A stretch of DNA of 14,034 nucleotides from Coriobacteriales bacterium (lineage in GTDB: Bacteria; Actinomycetota; Coriobacteriia; Coriobacteriales; UBA8131). The notes beneath the pieces were generated by a model. The model saw nothing but the letters and a program-made list of their open reading frames with translations, did no database searches and was not told the origin of the DNA. This document shows positions 6,596 to 13,471 of the stretch, in pieces. Position numbers and translations under genes: made by a program. The DNA is taken from assembly GCA_031254255.1 (NCBI GenBank), contig JAIRUT010000056.1, forward strand, positions 1-14,034. Reading direction: 5' to 3'. How positions within the stretch are numbered: the stretch's first letter is position 1; every line of letters begins with the position of its first letter.

Positions 6596-8443
6596 TCAGG
6601 CCAGTCGGATGCCCACGTCACGCAGCTGGTTTCCGGCAACTTCGGCCGGAGCCCCAGTCATCGGATCCCCGCCACTGGAGGTTTTCGGGAAGGCGATAGT
6701 ATCGCGAATCGAACTGTAGCCGCCAAGCAACATGACCAGACGGTCCAAACCGAAGGCAATACCACCATGCGGAGGCGCACCATAGCTCAATGCCTCCAAC
6801 AGGAAGCCAAACTGCCGAAGCGCCTCTTCCTCACTGAAGCCCAAGGCTTTGAGCACATCCAGCTGGGCTTCCCGAGTGTGAATACGCAGCGTTCCGCCAC
6901 CAATTTCAAAACCATCCATGACCATATCGTAAGAATAGCTCCCGCAGGCCAATGGATCGCTTTCCAGCTTATCCAAATCCTCATCCTTGATGCGCGTGAA
7001 AGGATGATGATTGGCGACATGGCGATGGCTCTCCTCATCGTAGGAAAACATCGGGAAGTCCATCACCCAGATCGCCTCGTGATGCGAACGGTCGATCTTC
7101 AGCAGGTCAGCCAGATAGAGGCGAACCGCCGAGAGCACAAAGCAGACCTCATCATATGCGTCAGCTCCGAAGAGCACGAGGTCACCATCTTGGACATCAA
7201 GACGCTCGCGCAATGCGGTGAACTCCGCCTCGCTGAAGAACTTGACTATCGGCGACTTGGCCTCACCCTTGGAGGTAAAGGCGATCCAAGCCATGCCTTT
7301 GGCGCCATGGTCGGTGGCCACAGCAGCGATCTTGTCGATCTCGCCGCGAGAAAGGTCACCTGCACCCTTGGCGTTAATCGCCTTGACCACCCCGCCAGAA
7401 GCAACAGCCGAGGCAAAAACCTTGAAGCCGCTCTTTCCGACAATGTCCGAAACATCCACCAGCTCAAGACCAAAGCGGGTGTCCGGACGGTCGTTACCAA
7501 AGCGATCCATGGACTCGGCATAGCTCAAGCGCTTCAGCGGAAAACTCGGATGAAAACCAGCCGCTGCAAACACATCAGCCATCACGCCTTCAATCAGACC
7601 CAGCATGTCCTCTTCATCAATAAAACTCATCTCCACATCAAGCTGTGTGAACTCTGGTTGGCGGTCGGCACGCAAATCCTCATCACGGAAGCAACGGGCG
7701 ATCTGATAATAGCGCTCGATGCCACCGACCATCAGGAGCTGCTTGAACAGCTGGGGACTTTGGGGCAGGGCGTAGAAGTTACCGTGGTTCAGTCGGCTGG
7801 GCACCAAGAAGTCTCGGGCACCCTCCGGTGTCGAACGCCCGAGTATCGGGGTCTCCACCTCGATAAAGCCGCGTTTGTCCATGGCCCGATGAATAGCTGC
7901 CGTGATCTTGCTGCGCAAGACCAGTGCCCGCAAGACCTCGGGACGACGGATGTCCAAGTAGCGCCAGCGCAGACGCGTCAGTTCATCGGTATCGATACCG
8001 TCTTCAATGGGGAAAGGCGGTGTTTTAGCTGAATTCAGGATTTTCACATTGTCCAACAGCACCTCGACCTCACCGGTGGGCATGCTCGGATTGACAGTGC
8101 CCTCCGGACGCAGGCGCACCTTGCCATCTACGAGTATCACCCACTCTGGACGCATTGTCTCGCCAGCTGCAAAGCCCTCGGCATCGATGTGTTCGGGGTC
8201 AAAAACCACCTGTGTAACCCCACTGCGATCGCGAAGATCTACGAAGATCAGACCACCATGGTCACGACGACGGTCGACCCAGCCGGTCAAAGTCACGTCG
8301 CTGCCAGCATCAGTCGCCGTCAGCTGACCGCAGATCACGCTATGCTGGCAATGTTCGTTAAGCAGCTGGAGGGCTTCACCGTTGGTATCGGCGAGAAACG
8401 ACGAGGTGTGTCGGGGGGTCTTGTCTGTGTTGTTTGGTTCCAT
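6596..8443 (-). CDS. aspS: Aspartyl-tRNA synthetase
   Basis: A class II synthetase that charges tRNA with aspartate in the cytoplasm. The 615 residues show the bacterial-type order: OB-fold anticodon domain (LTGWVDRRRDHGGLIFVDLR, from residue 52), motif 2 (CFRDEDLRADRQPEFTQLD), the GAD insertion typical of bacterial AspRS (about 300-420) and motif 3 (GGIAFGLDRLVMLLGG). Length is close to the bacterial norm of about 590, with a roughly 30-residue N-terminal extension. His62 in RRRDHGG is the residue type linked to non-discriminating AspRS enzymes, which also charge tRNA-Asn; discriminating E. coli has Leu there. AAGGA lies about 10 bases before the ATG. It follows hisS by 64 AT-rich bases, a classic hisS-aspS pair, so cotranscription is likely. 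Confidence 0.98.
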   Translation of the reverse strand: MEPNNTDKTPRHTSSFLADTNGEALQLLNEHCQHSVICGQLTATDAGSDVTLTGWVDRRRDHGGLIFVDLRDRSGVTQVVFDPEHIDAEGFAAGETMRPEWVILVDGKVRLRPEGTVNPSMPTGEVEVLLDNVKILNSAKTPPFPIEDGIDTDELTRLRWRYLDIRRPEVLRALVLRSKITAAIHRAMDKRGFIEVETPILGRSTPEGARDFLVPSRLNHGNFYALPQSPQLFKQLLMVGGIERYYQIARCFRDEDLRADRQPEFTQLDVEMSFIDEEDMLGLIEGVMADVFAAAGFHPSFPLKRLSYAESMDRFGNDRPDTRFGLELVDVSDIVGKSGFKVFASAVASGGVVKAINAKGAGDLSRGEIDKIAAVATDHGAKGMAWIAFTSKGEAKSPIVKFFSEAEFTALRERLDVQDGDLVLFGADAYDEVCFVLSAVRLYLADLLKIDRSHHEAIWVMDFPMFSYDEESHRHVANHHPFTRIKDEDLDKLESDPLACGSYSYDMVMDGFEIGGGTLRIHTREAQLDVLKALGFSEEEALRQFGFLLEALSYGAPPHGGIAFGLDRLVMLLGGYSSIRDTIAFPKTSSGGDPMTGAPAEVAGNQLRDVGIRLA

Positions 8444-8483
8444 TCTTGAGTGTTCCTTCTCCTGATTTGTTACTTATAATGAT

Positions 8484-8497
8484 TATAAAATTTTATA
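8484..8497. repeat. 14-bp perfect palindrome between hisS and aspS
   Basis: TATAAAATTTTATA is a perfect inverted repeat in the middle of the 64-base hisS-aspS gap. The gap is much more AT-rich than the flanking genes and also holds a minus-strand TATAAT, so an internal promoter for aspS is possible. No good -35 is visible. The palindrome could simply reflect AT richness. Confidence 0.35.
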
Positions 8498-8507
8498 TTC
8501 TTCGTAA

Positions 8508-9830
8508 TTAACACTTATTTTTTTGCATTATTATGCATAAATTCTGCACAGCATCCGCCAAGCCAAATTCAACACTGAAGTCTTCCCGTAAACTGCGCAG
8601 CGTGGCGACACCGCAGCTCAGCTCGTCCGAGCCGATAGCTACCAGATACTCAGCGCCAAGACGATCGGCACTTTTCAGCTGGGACTTCAAAGAGCGGCTC
8701 TGGTGGTCGATCTCCACGCTGAAAGCATTCCGACGCAACTCATCAGCCAGCAAAAAGACTGTAGGTCTGGCATCATCACTGGCCGCAGCCAGATAGACCT
8801 GAACACTGGGCATGACCGCCTTCAATCCGCGCGACTCCAAGGCCATCAGCAGGCGCTCACAGCCAATCGCAAAACCCAGCCCCGGGATGGACTTGTCACC
8901 GAATTCCTGCAACAACCGATCGTAGCGACCGCCTCCACCAAGAGCGTTTTGAGCGCCCTGACCATCATCGCTTTGTAGCTCAAAGACTGTCCTTGTGTAG
9001 TAGTCCAGGCCACGCACCAGATAAGGATCCTCAACATAGGTAATACCGGCCTTATCCAGCAACCGTTTGACCTCTGCATAATGATCAGCACACTCCGGGC
9101 AAAGAGCATCGGTAATTACCGGCGCCTCTGCCATAATGCTTTGACAATTGGGATTCTTGCAGTCGAAAGCCCGCAGCGGGTTGGTATCCGCCCTGCGAAG
9201 GCAATCCTCGCAAAGCTGGCCAGCATGATCCAGGACATACTGCTTGACCTGCTCACGGTAAGCTGGCCGACAATGCTCGTCACCCATGGAATTGAGCAAG
9301 AGCGTGAAGCGCTCTTTGGGCAAGCCAAGGCTTTCGAAGAAGTGGATGAACATCATTATCACTTCAGCGTCAGCAGTCGGTTCGGCAGATCCAATACATT
9401 CCGCACCAATCTGATGGAACTCGCGCAGGCGCCCCTTCTGAGGACGTTCGTGGCGAAACATCGATCCCGCATAATGCAGCTTGACCAACGGCCCATCTGC
9501 AACAACAACGCCACGCTCCAGCACGGCACGAGCAACACCAGCGGTCATCTCCGGACGCAGGGCTAAACGCTCGTCAGCCTTCAGTTCAACACCTGCAATC
9601 AGCTTCTCCAGACTGGTCGCCGAGTTGACGTAAAACATCTCCTTGCCAATGACATCAGTAGCCGATCCAATTCCGCGCACGAAAGCATCCAGGGACTCAA
9701 ACGTCGGTGTTTGAATCGGTTGATAACCATAGCGAAAGAAAATCTCAGCCGCCTGCTTGCAGATATTCAGGTAGCCCCAAGCATCTTGGGCAATCAAGTC
9801 ATTAGTCCCTTTTGGGGCACGAAAACTCAT
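8508..9830 (-). CDS. hisS: Histidyl-tRNA synthetase
   Basis: A class II synthetase that charges tRNA-His. The 440 residues show PKGTNDL at the N-terminus, class II motif 2 (MFRHERPQKGRLREFHQIG), the histidine-binding HisA motif LVRGLDYYTRTVFE, GGGGRYD, and motif 3 (GLGFAIGCERL), followed by the C-terminal anticodon-binding domain (QVYLAAASDDARP onward). The insertion before HisA carries three cysteine pairs (CEDC, CKNPNC, CPEC), a putative zinc-binding arrangement also seen in Firmicutes-type HisRS. The start at 9830 is fixed by homology; the ribosome binding site is weak (AAAGAAG, 5 bases upstream). Upstream come a 16-bp tandem repeat, a candidate promoter and a strong terminator ending a structured RNA, so expression is separated from uppP. 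It heads the hisS-aspS run. Confidence 0.98.
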   Translation of the reverse strand: MSFRAPKGTNDLIAQDAWGYLNICKQAAEIFFRYGYQPIQTPTFESLDAFVRGIGSATDVIGKEMFYVNSATSLEKLIAGVELKADERLALRPEMTAGVARAVLERGVVVADGPLVKLHYAGSMFRHERPQKGRLREFHQIGAECIGSAEPTADAEVIMMFIHFFESLGLPKERFTLLLNSMGDEHCRPAYREQVKQYVLDHAGQLCEDCLRRADTNPLRAFDCKNPNCQSIMAEAPVITDALCPECADHYAEVKRLLDKAGITYVEDPYLVRGLDYYTRTVFELQSDDGQGAQNALGGGGRYDRLLQEFGDKSIPGLGFAIGCERLLMALESRGLKAVMPSVQVYLAAASDDARPTVFLLADELRRNAFSVEIDHQSRSLKSQLKSADRLGAEYLVAIGSDELSCGVATLRSLREDFSVEFGLADAVQNLCIIMQKNKC

Positions 9831-9851
9831 TTATGCTTCTTTCTGAATTTA

Positions 9852-9883
9852 TGGAAAACCAGTCAATTGGAAGGCCAGTCAAT
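9852..9883. repeat. Two tandem 16-bp repeats in the hisS 5' untranslated region
   Basis: TGGAAAACCAGTCAAT (9852-9867) is followed immediately by TGGAAGGCCAGTCAAT (9868-9883), differing only by AA versus GG. The pair lies 21-53 bases upstream of the hisS start, downstream of the candidate promoter, so it would be in the mRNA leader. It may be a protein-binding site or slippage product; no function is evident. Confidence 0.75.
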
Positions 9884-9911
9884 TCATTTGGCAGCTAGTT
9901 CTGTTCCAAGT

Positions 9912-9942
9912 ATTGTAACAAAAAACGTCCTCGACTTGACAA
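9912..9942 (-). promoter_or_regulatory. hisS: Candidate hisS promoter overlapping the terminator
   Basis: On the minus strand TTGTCA (complement of 9937-9942) and TACAAT (complement of 9912-9917) are separated by 19 bases, slightly longer than the optimum. The -35 hexamer lies in the loop region of the terminator hairpin. Transcription would begin near 9905, giving a leader of about 75 bases with the tandem repeat. The wide spacing makes this only a candidate. Confidence 0.35.
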
Positions 9943-9955
9943 GAAGTCGAGGACG
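9920..9955 (-). terminator. Strong intrinsic terminator upstream of hisS
   Basis: On the minus strand a perfect 12-bp stem (CGTCCTCGACTT with AAGTCGAGGACG, 9944-9955 and 9926-9937) closes a 6-base loop and is followed at once by six T. It ends either the small structured RNA described at 9958-10138 or, conditionally, the hisS leader transcript. It is the clearest intrinsic terminator in the window. Confidence 0.9.
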
Positions 9956-9957
9956 CT

Positions 9958-10138
9958 TTATTTCAACACCCCATCCTCAAGCCGGGAAGGATGAACCCAC
10001 CTCTAAAGGTGGGTACCCGCACCAGATGTTCCAGCTTCCTCATCCTAATCGGAGGATACCTGTCCGACCTGTTATTCTTGGGCTCCCTTTTCACGCCTGT
10101 CGGTCCATCGAAATGACCGGTCTCAAGAATGAGGCTAC
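9958..10138 (-). ncRNA. Structured RNA before hisS: 6S-like RNA or attenuating leader (unassigned)
   Basis: This 350-base gap between uppP and hisS has no credible gene but strong RNA structure on the minus strand. The 5' end CCTCATTCTTGAG (10134-10122) can pair with CTTGAGGATGGGG (9981-9969) over 13 base pairs including G-U, closing the whole element. Inside are hairpins CGGTC/GACCG (10119-10101), ATCCT/AGGAT (about 10060-10045) and ACCCACCT/AGGTGGGT (about 10014-9995). A TATACT at 10148-10143 would start transcription just before the closing helix, and a terminator follows. A single long closing helix, a large interior and a small hairpin on the 3' side are 6S RNA features, and 6S-1 of Bacillus subtilis also lies beside aspS. 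Alternatively it controls hisS by attenuation, because helices compete. A canonical T-box sequence is absent. I cannot decide between these. Confidence 0.55.
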
Positions 10139-10142
10139 CTAA

Positions 10143-10148
10143 AGTATA
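10143..10148 (-). promoter_or_regulatory. Candidate -10 box of the structured RNA
   Basis: TATACT on the minus strand places a start site at about 10136, one or two bases before the closing helix of the structured RNA. No good -35 hexamer is seen (TTTATT is the best at about 17 bases). The precise register with the RNA structure is the main support. Confidence 0.4.
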
Positions 10149-10189
10149 GCGCTCTTCCTGCGATAATAAAGTAACATTTCAACTCGCTT

Positions 10190-11158
10190 TCAGGCAGCCG
10201 GTGTAGTTGAAGTAAACCAGACAATCGCAAAATAGACAATAACAACAATGCCAAGAATGATCCTATACCAGCCAAATGCAGCAAAGCTGTGCCTTTGGAT
10301 AAAGTTCATCAAGAAGCGAATCCCAACTATTGAAACGAGCAGGCTCACCAAGACTCCAACCGCCAAAACCGCCCATTCTGTGCTGCTCAGCGAAATGGAG
10401 TCGATGAAGAATGTCTTGACTACCTTAAGTGCGCTCCATCCAAACATTACAGGAATCGCCAAAAAGAAGGAGAACTCGGCGGCATCCTTCTTGGAGATGC
10501 CGAGTATTCTGGCTCCGATAATGGTAGCGCCAGAACGAGATGTTCCAGGAATGATTGACAGACATTGAAAAAAGCCTACGGCGAGCGCCCGCTTGAAAGT
10601 CAAAGACTTAGACTGCTCAGAGCGCAGGGTCACCGAAAGAGTTTTGCCTTCAGCGTCAGCAAACCCGGATGAAACCTTTCTGTCGGCAAACTTGCTGTGT
10701 CTACCAATGGGTTGATTCCCTTGTTTACGGGTCTGCCAAGCCTCAATAATGATGAAGGCGATACCGTAGACAATCAAGGCAGTAGCCACCACAACAGCCC
10801 CGACCACTGATTTGTTGACGATGTTGTCAGTAACCCAGCCGTCAAACAGGACTCCGATGATTGCGGCAGGTATGCAGGCAACTATCACTTTGCCCCAGAG
10901 GCTCCATGTATCCCGACGCTCAAAGTCCGTCTTCTTGCGCGACCAGGGGTTTAAACGCTGGAAGTAGAGGATTATTACAGCCATGATCGCACCCAATTGG
11001 ATCACAACCAAAAACAGTGACTTGAAATCTGAAGAGACATTCAACTTTATGAATTCGTCAACTAAGATCATGTGCCCGGTTGATGAAACCGGCAGCCACT
11101 CGGTGATTCCCTCGACCAACCCGATAAATGCCGCCTTCAGCAGCTCCAGCCATTCCAT
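10190..11158 (-). CDS. uppP: Undecaprenyl-diphosphatase (BacA/UppP family)
   Basis: An integral membrane enzyme that dephosphorylates undecaprenyl diphosphate to recycle the lipid carrier for peptidoglycan and other surface polymers; overproduction gives bacitracin resistance in known cases. Both family signatures are present: LVEGITEWLPVSSTGH (14-29) with the catalytic glutamates, and PGTSRSGATIIG (204-215). Hydrophobic segments span most of the chain (for example 50-65, 88-105, 118-140, 190-205, 228-245, 260-280, 295-315). The protein is 322 residues, longer than the roughly 270 of E. coli, mainly because of a hydrophilic stretch at about 142-187 between two membrane segments. GAGGA lies 10 bases before the ATG. 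It follows thiI by 109 bases containing an extended hairpin without a T-run, so read-through from the mIHF operon is plausible. Confidence 0.97.
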   Translation of the reverse strand: MEWLELLKAAFIGLVEGITEWLPVSSTGHMILVDEFIKLNVSSDFKSLFLVVIQLGAIMAVIILYFQRLNPWSRKKTDFERRDTWSLWGKVIVACIPAAIIGVLFDGWVTDNIVNKSVVGAVVVATALIVYGIAFIIIEAWQTRKQGNQPIGRHSKFADRKVSSGFADAEGKTLSVTLRSEQSKSLTFKRALAVGFFQCLSIIPGTSRSGATIIGARILGISKKDAAEFSFFLAIPVMFGWSALKVVKTFFIDSISLSSTEWAVLAVGVLVSLLVSIVGIRFLMNFIQRHSFAAFGWYRIILGIVVIVYFAIVWFTSTTPAA

Positions 11159-11221
11159 TCAGATCAGATCCTCATTCATTGTCAGTGAAAATGCGCCAGC
11201 AAAACGCACCTCGTTTGTTTA

Positions 11222-11263
11222 CCGGCTTCGGCCATCTGCCTGAATCAGGCATAGGCCAACCGG
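11222..11263. repeat. Extended imperfect hairpin between thiI and uppP
   Basis: Nested inverted repeats CCGG, GGCC and GCCTG/CAGGC around a 3-base loop form one 42-base stem with small bulges just after the thiI stop codon on the minus strand. There is no following T-run, so it is not a standard intrinsic terminator; it could protect the 3' end of the upstream mRNA segment or act as a weak attenuator. Confidence 0.55.
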
Positions 11264-11267
11264 AGGC

Positions 11268-12593
11268 TCAGTTTAAACCAGTAATATCCACATACTCTAA
11301 CGTATTAATGATCTCCTCAATCCATTCCGCGACTGGAAGCCCTTCCCAGATCCGTTCAACTTCGCCCAATCTGGCGTGTGTCTCAGGATTTCGCGGCATG
11401 AAAAGTGTACAGCAATCATCGGCAGTTTGTGAAGATATGGGGAAGGTACCGATTCGTTCTGCCTGCTCGATAATCTCCAGTTTGTCCGATCCGATCAACG
11501 GCCTGAGGACTGGAAGCTGACAGACTGAATTAGTCGCCCGAATATTGTCGAGGGTCTGCGAGGCAACTTGGCCGAGGGATTCTCCGGTCACCAAGGCCTT
11601 GGCCTTCTCGCGCTCAGCCACCGTTTCCGCCACACAAAACATCAAGCGACGGTAGAAGATTACTCTCAATGAAGGTGGCACAGACTCGGCAATCTGGCGC
11701 TGGAAGCTGCCGAAAGGTACGACCACCAGCTTCTTCAGGCCTCCGAAGGGTATCAAACACTCAGCTATCTGGGCGACCAGATATTCAGACCCAGCATTTG
11801 TCTCCGGACGTCCGGAAAAATGCAGACCTATGACCTCCGCTCCCCGGCGCAATATCCGCCAAGCAGCCACGGGTGAATCGATTCCAGATGAAAGCAAGCA
11901 GACCACCGAACCCGCTGAACCCACGGGCAGTCCTCCGATTCCGGAGACTGTCTGAGCATAGACAAAGGCTTTACCCTCAATCATCTCGACATGCAGGCAA
12001 AGGTCAGGATCCTTCATCTGAACCTTCTTTTCCGGCAGCGCCTCCGAGAGCTCTCCACCGATAATCCGGTTCAGCTCCATGCTGTCGATCGGAAAATTAG
12101 TGTTGGCTCTACGGGCTGCAACCTTGAAACTTGCGTAAGGCTCGCAGCTGGCCATAATTTTGAGTGCATATTCGTGAATTAAACTTAGATCCTGAGGTAA
12201 ACTCAAACCCACAGAGACCCGCACGACACCCGGAACCTGGGCCAATTCAGGAGCAGCCGACAAGGCAGCCGGCATGTCAGCAAAGCGAACCAGCAGGCGA
12301 CCAGAAATACGCCTGACCTTGGCGTTGGCAGGCACGGGAATAGAAGGGACTGATGGCGCAACCGCCGGATCATTCAAGAAGCCGGAACCAACATGTTCAT
12401 CTGCAGGCTGCAAATACGCAGCATCAACCGCAGATCCCGGCAGAGCCCGCAGCCGCAAAGCAATGTTTTTCTGCAGGAGTTTTTCGAAGTAGGACCGATT
12501 GCGACCCTTCAGGCCCACCTCGTGGTAATGGATCAAGCAGACCGGTATAGCCTCGCCGTTAATCTGACTCGTTATCGTAACGTCGGCGGTCAT
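11268..12593 (-). CDS. thiI: tRNA 4-thiouridine synthase ThiI
   Basis: ThiI adenylates and thiolates uridine 8 of tRNA, taking sulfur from a cysteine desulfurase, and can also serve thiamine thiazole synthesis. The 441 residues have the N-terminal ferredoxin-like and THUMP part (HYHEVGLKGRNRSYFEKLL, 22-40; VAARRANTNFPIDS, 158-171) and a PP-loop ATPase domain with LLSSGIDSPVAAW (233-245). C394-C395 (DDCCTLFMP) sits where the family has its conserved PP-loop-domain cysteine. The rhodanese domain of E. coli ThiI is absent, as in many Gram-positive homologues. A proline-rich, low-complexity insert at about 70-92 interrupts the N-terminal domain. ATG 12593 is chosen because GAGGTG lies just upstream and homology starts after it; the longer frame to 12698 would lie inside rpoZ. 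It overlaps rpoZ by 35 bases, suggesting translational coupling. Confidence 0.95.
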   Translation of the reverse strand: MTADVTITSQINGEAIPVCLIHYHEVGLKGRNRSYFEKLLQKNIALRLRALPGSAVDAAYLQPADEHVGSGFLNDPAVAPSVPSIPVPANAKVRRISGRLLVRFADMPAALSAAPELAQVPGVVRVSVGLSLPQDLSLIHEYALKIMASCEPYASFKVAARRANTNFPIDSMELNRIIGGELSEALPEKKVQMKDPDLCLHVEMIEGKAFVYAQTVSGIGGLPVGSAGSVVCLLSSGIDSPVAAWRILRRGAEVIGLHFSGRPETNAGSEYLVAQIAECLIPFGGLKKLVVVPFGSFQRQIAESVPPSLRVIFYRRLMFCVAETVAEREKAKALVTGESLGQVASQTLDNIRATNSVCQLPVLRPLIGSDKLEIIEQAERIGTFPISSQTADDCCTLFMPRNPETHARLGEVERIWEGLPVAEWIEEIINTLEYVDITGLN

Positions 12594-12819
12594 ATCCCAC
12601 CTCGTCGCGATATATCTCATCCATCGCCATGGAAAGGGCCTTGCGCCCTGACATCTTGGCAATCTCTGTGGCCGACTGTAGAGCAATAGCACGATCACGC
12701 TGTCCGCGCATCATGTCATTGATATCCCGTGCCCGTTCGGAGGCGACGGCGCAAAGCAAGAACTTGTCGTTATCGGCCTTGTCCAGCAGATCATCAATGG
12801 GTGGTTGCATAAGTGACAT
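12559..12819 (-). CDS. rpoZ: RNA polymerase omega subunit
   Basis: Omega is a small chaperone-like subunit that helps assemble beta-prime into RNA polymerase and, in some bacteria, contributes to the ppGpp site. The 86 residues begin with the family phrase PPIDDLLDKADNDKFLL, followed by AVASERARDIND, the conserved RAR-x-I block, and AIALQSATEIAKM, which corresponds to the A-x-x-E-I block. The ATG at 12819 is taken because an AGG lies 9 bases upstream; TTG at 12825 and ATG at 12810 are alternatives. The position after gmk fits the mIHF-gmk-rpoZ order of actinobacteria. A hairpin lies in the 73-base gmk-rpoZ gap. The 3' end overlaps thiI by 35 bases in another frame. The acidic tail (YDNESD) is unremarkable. 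Confidence 0.9.
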   Translation of the reverse strand: MSLMQPPIDDLLDKADNDKFLLCAVASERARDINDMMRGQRDRAIALQSATEIAKMSGRKALSMAMDEIYRDEVGYDRRRYDNESD

Positions 12820-12857
12820 TCTCAAAAACCTAACTTTCTCGTTTTAAAAACATTTCA

Positions 12858-12888
12858 GCTTGACACTCATCTGATTCGAGTATCAAGC
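12858..12888 (-). promoter_or_regulatory. Stem-loop between gmk and rpoZ
   Basis: An 11-bp stem with one G-U pair (GCTTGATACTC with GAGTGTCAAGC) and a 9-base loop starts just after the gmk stop. The nearest T-run (five T) begins about 7 bases after the stem, so termination would be weak or partial. It may adjust how much transcription reaches rpoZ and thiI. Confidence 0.45.
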
Positions 12889-12892
12889 ATCG

Positions 12893-13468
12893 TCAACCTG
12901 TCACAGTATCATGCATTGAGTGCACAAATTGCAACAATTGAGCTAGTGCTACTGCTAAATCGTCATTGACGATCACTGTATCGAACTCGTCCGCGCTTTG
13001 AATCTCCAGTCGCGCTGTCTCCAAGCGCCTAGTGATTTGTTCTGAACTTTCCGTACCGCGCTTCTCTAAGCGACTCCTCAGCACCTCAATGCTTGGGGGC
13101 ATAATGAAAATCAAAACAGCCTCCGGCATCTTTGCCCGAATCTGCCTGGCACCTTGAAGGTCAATCTCCAGCACAACATTCAATCCTGCCGCAAGATGTC
13201 GTTTTACTTCACTCTTTAAAGTCCCATAATATGCTCCGTGGACAGATGCCCATTCGAGCAATCTGTCATCACGGATCAATTCATCGAACTTTTCTTCAGA
13301 TAGGAAATAATACTGAACCCCGTCCTTTTCCCCTTTGCGTGGTTTACGCGTTGTGGCTGAGACAGTCAGGGCAAAGTTATCAGCTGCTGAAAGAACTCGC
13401 GCCAATAGCGTCCCCTTGCCAGCTCCTGATGGCCCGGAAACCACAAACAGCTTTCCGGTTGTTACCAT
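12893..13468 (-). CDS. gmk: Guanylate kinase
   Basis: Gmk phosphorylates GMP to GDP with ATP and is essential for GTP, dGTP and (p)ppGpp supply. The 191 residues are the normal length. The P-loop is GPSGAGKGT (12-20). The GMP-binding segment follows, with SATTRKPRKGEKDGVQYYFL (38-57) and EWASVHGAYYGT (72-83), then LEIDLQGARQ and FIMPPS of the core, and the LID arginines RLEKRGTESSEQITRRL. It starts 3 bases after the mIHF stop codon; its ribosome binding site (AGGG) lies inside the end of the mIHF gene, so the two are tightly coupled. Together with the GMP synthase at the other end of the region it forms part of guanine nucleotide supply, but the two are 7 kb apart and need not be coregulated. 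Confidence 0.98.
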   Translation of the reverse strand: MVTTGKLFVVSGPSGAGKGTLLARVLSAADNFALTVSATTRKPRKGEKDGVQYYFLSEEKFDELIRDDRLLEWASVHGAYYGTLKSEVKRHLAAGLNVVLEIDLQGARQIRAKMPEAVLIFIMPPSIEVLRSRLEKRGTESSEQITRRLETARLEIQSADEFDTVIVNDDLAVALAQLLQFVHSMHDTVTG

Positions 13469-13471
13469 AGA

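Noticed and set aside
6767..8032. 421-codon plus-strand open frame opposite aspS
   Set aside because: It is the antisense shadow of aspS, which has every synthetase motif; the shadow has no recognisable domain and no ribosome binding site.
9995..10014. T-box riboswitch for hisS
   Set aside because: AGGTGGG is suggestive and UGGG would suit tRNA-His, but the rest of the T-box consensus, a convincing specifier loop and a standard antiterminator are not found. Kept only as an alternative to the unassigned RNA.
11268..12698. Longer thiI reading frame starting at 12698
   Set aside because: The extra 35 residues would lie within rpoZ, have no family similarity and no ribosome binding site, while the ATG at 12593 does.
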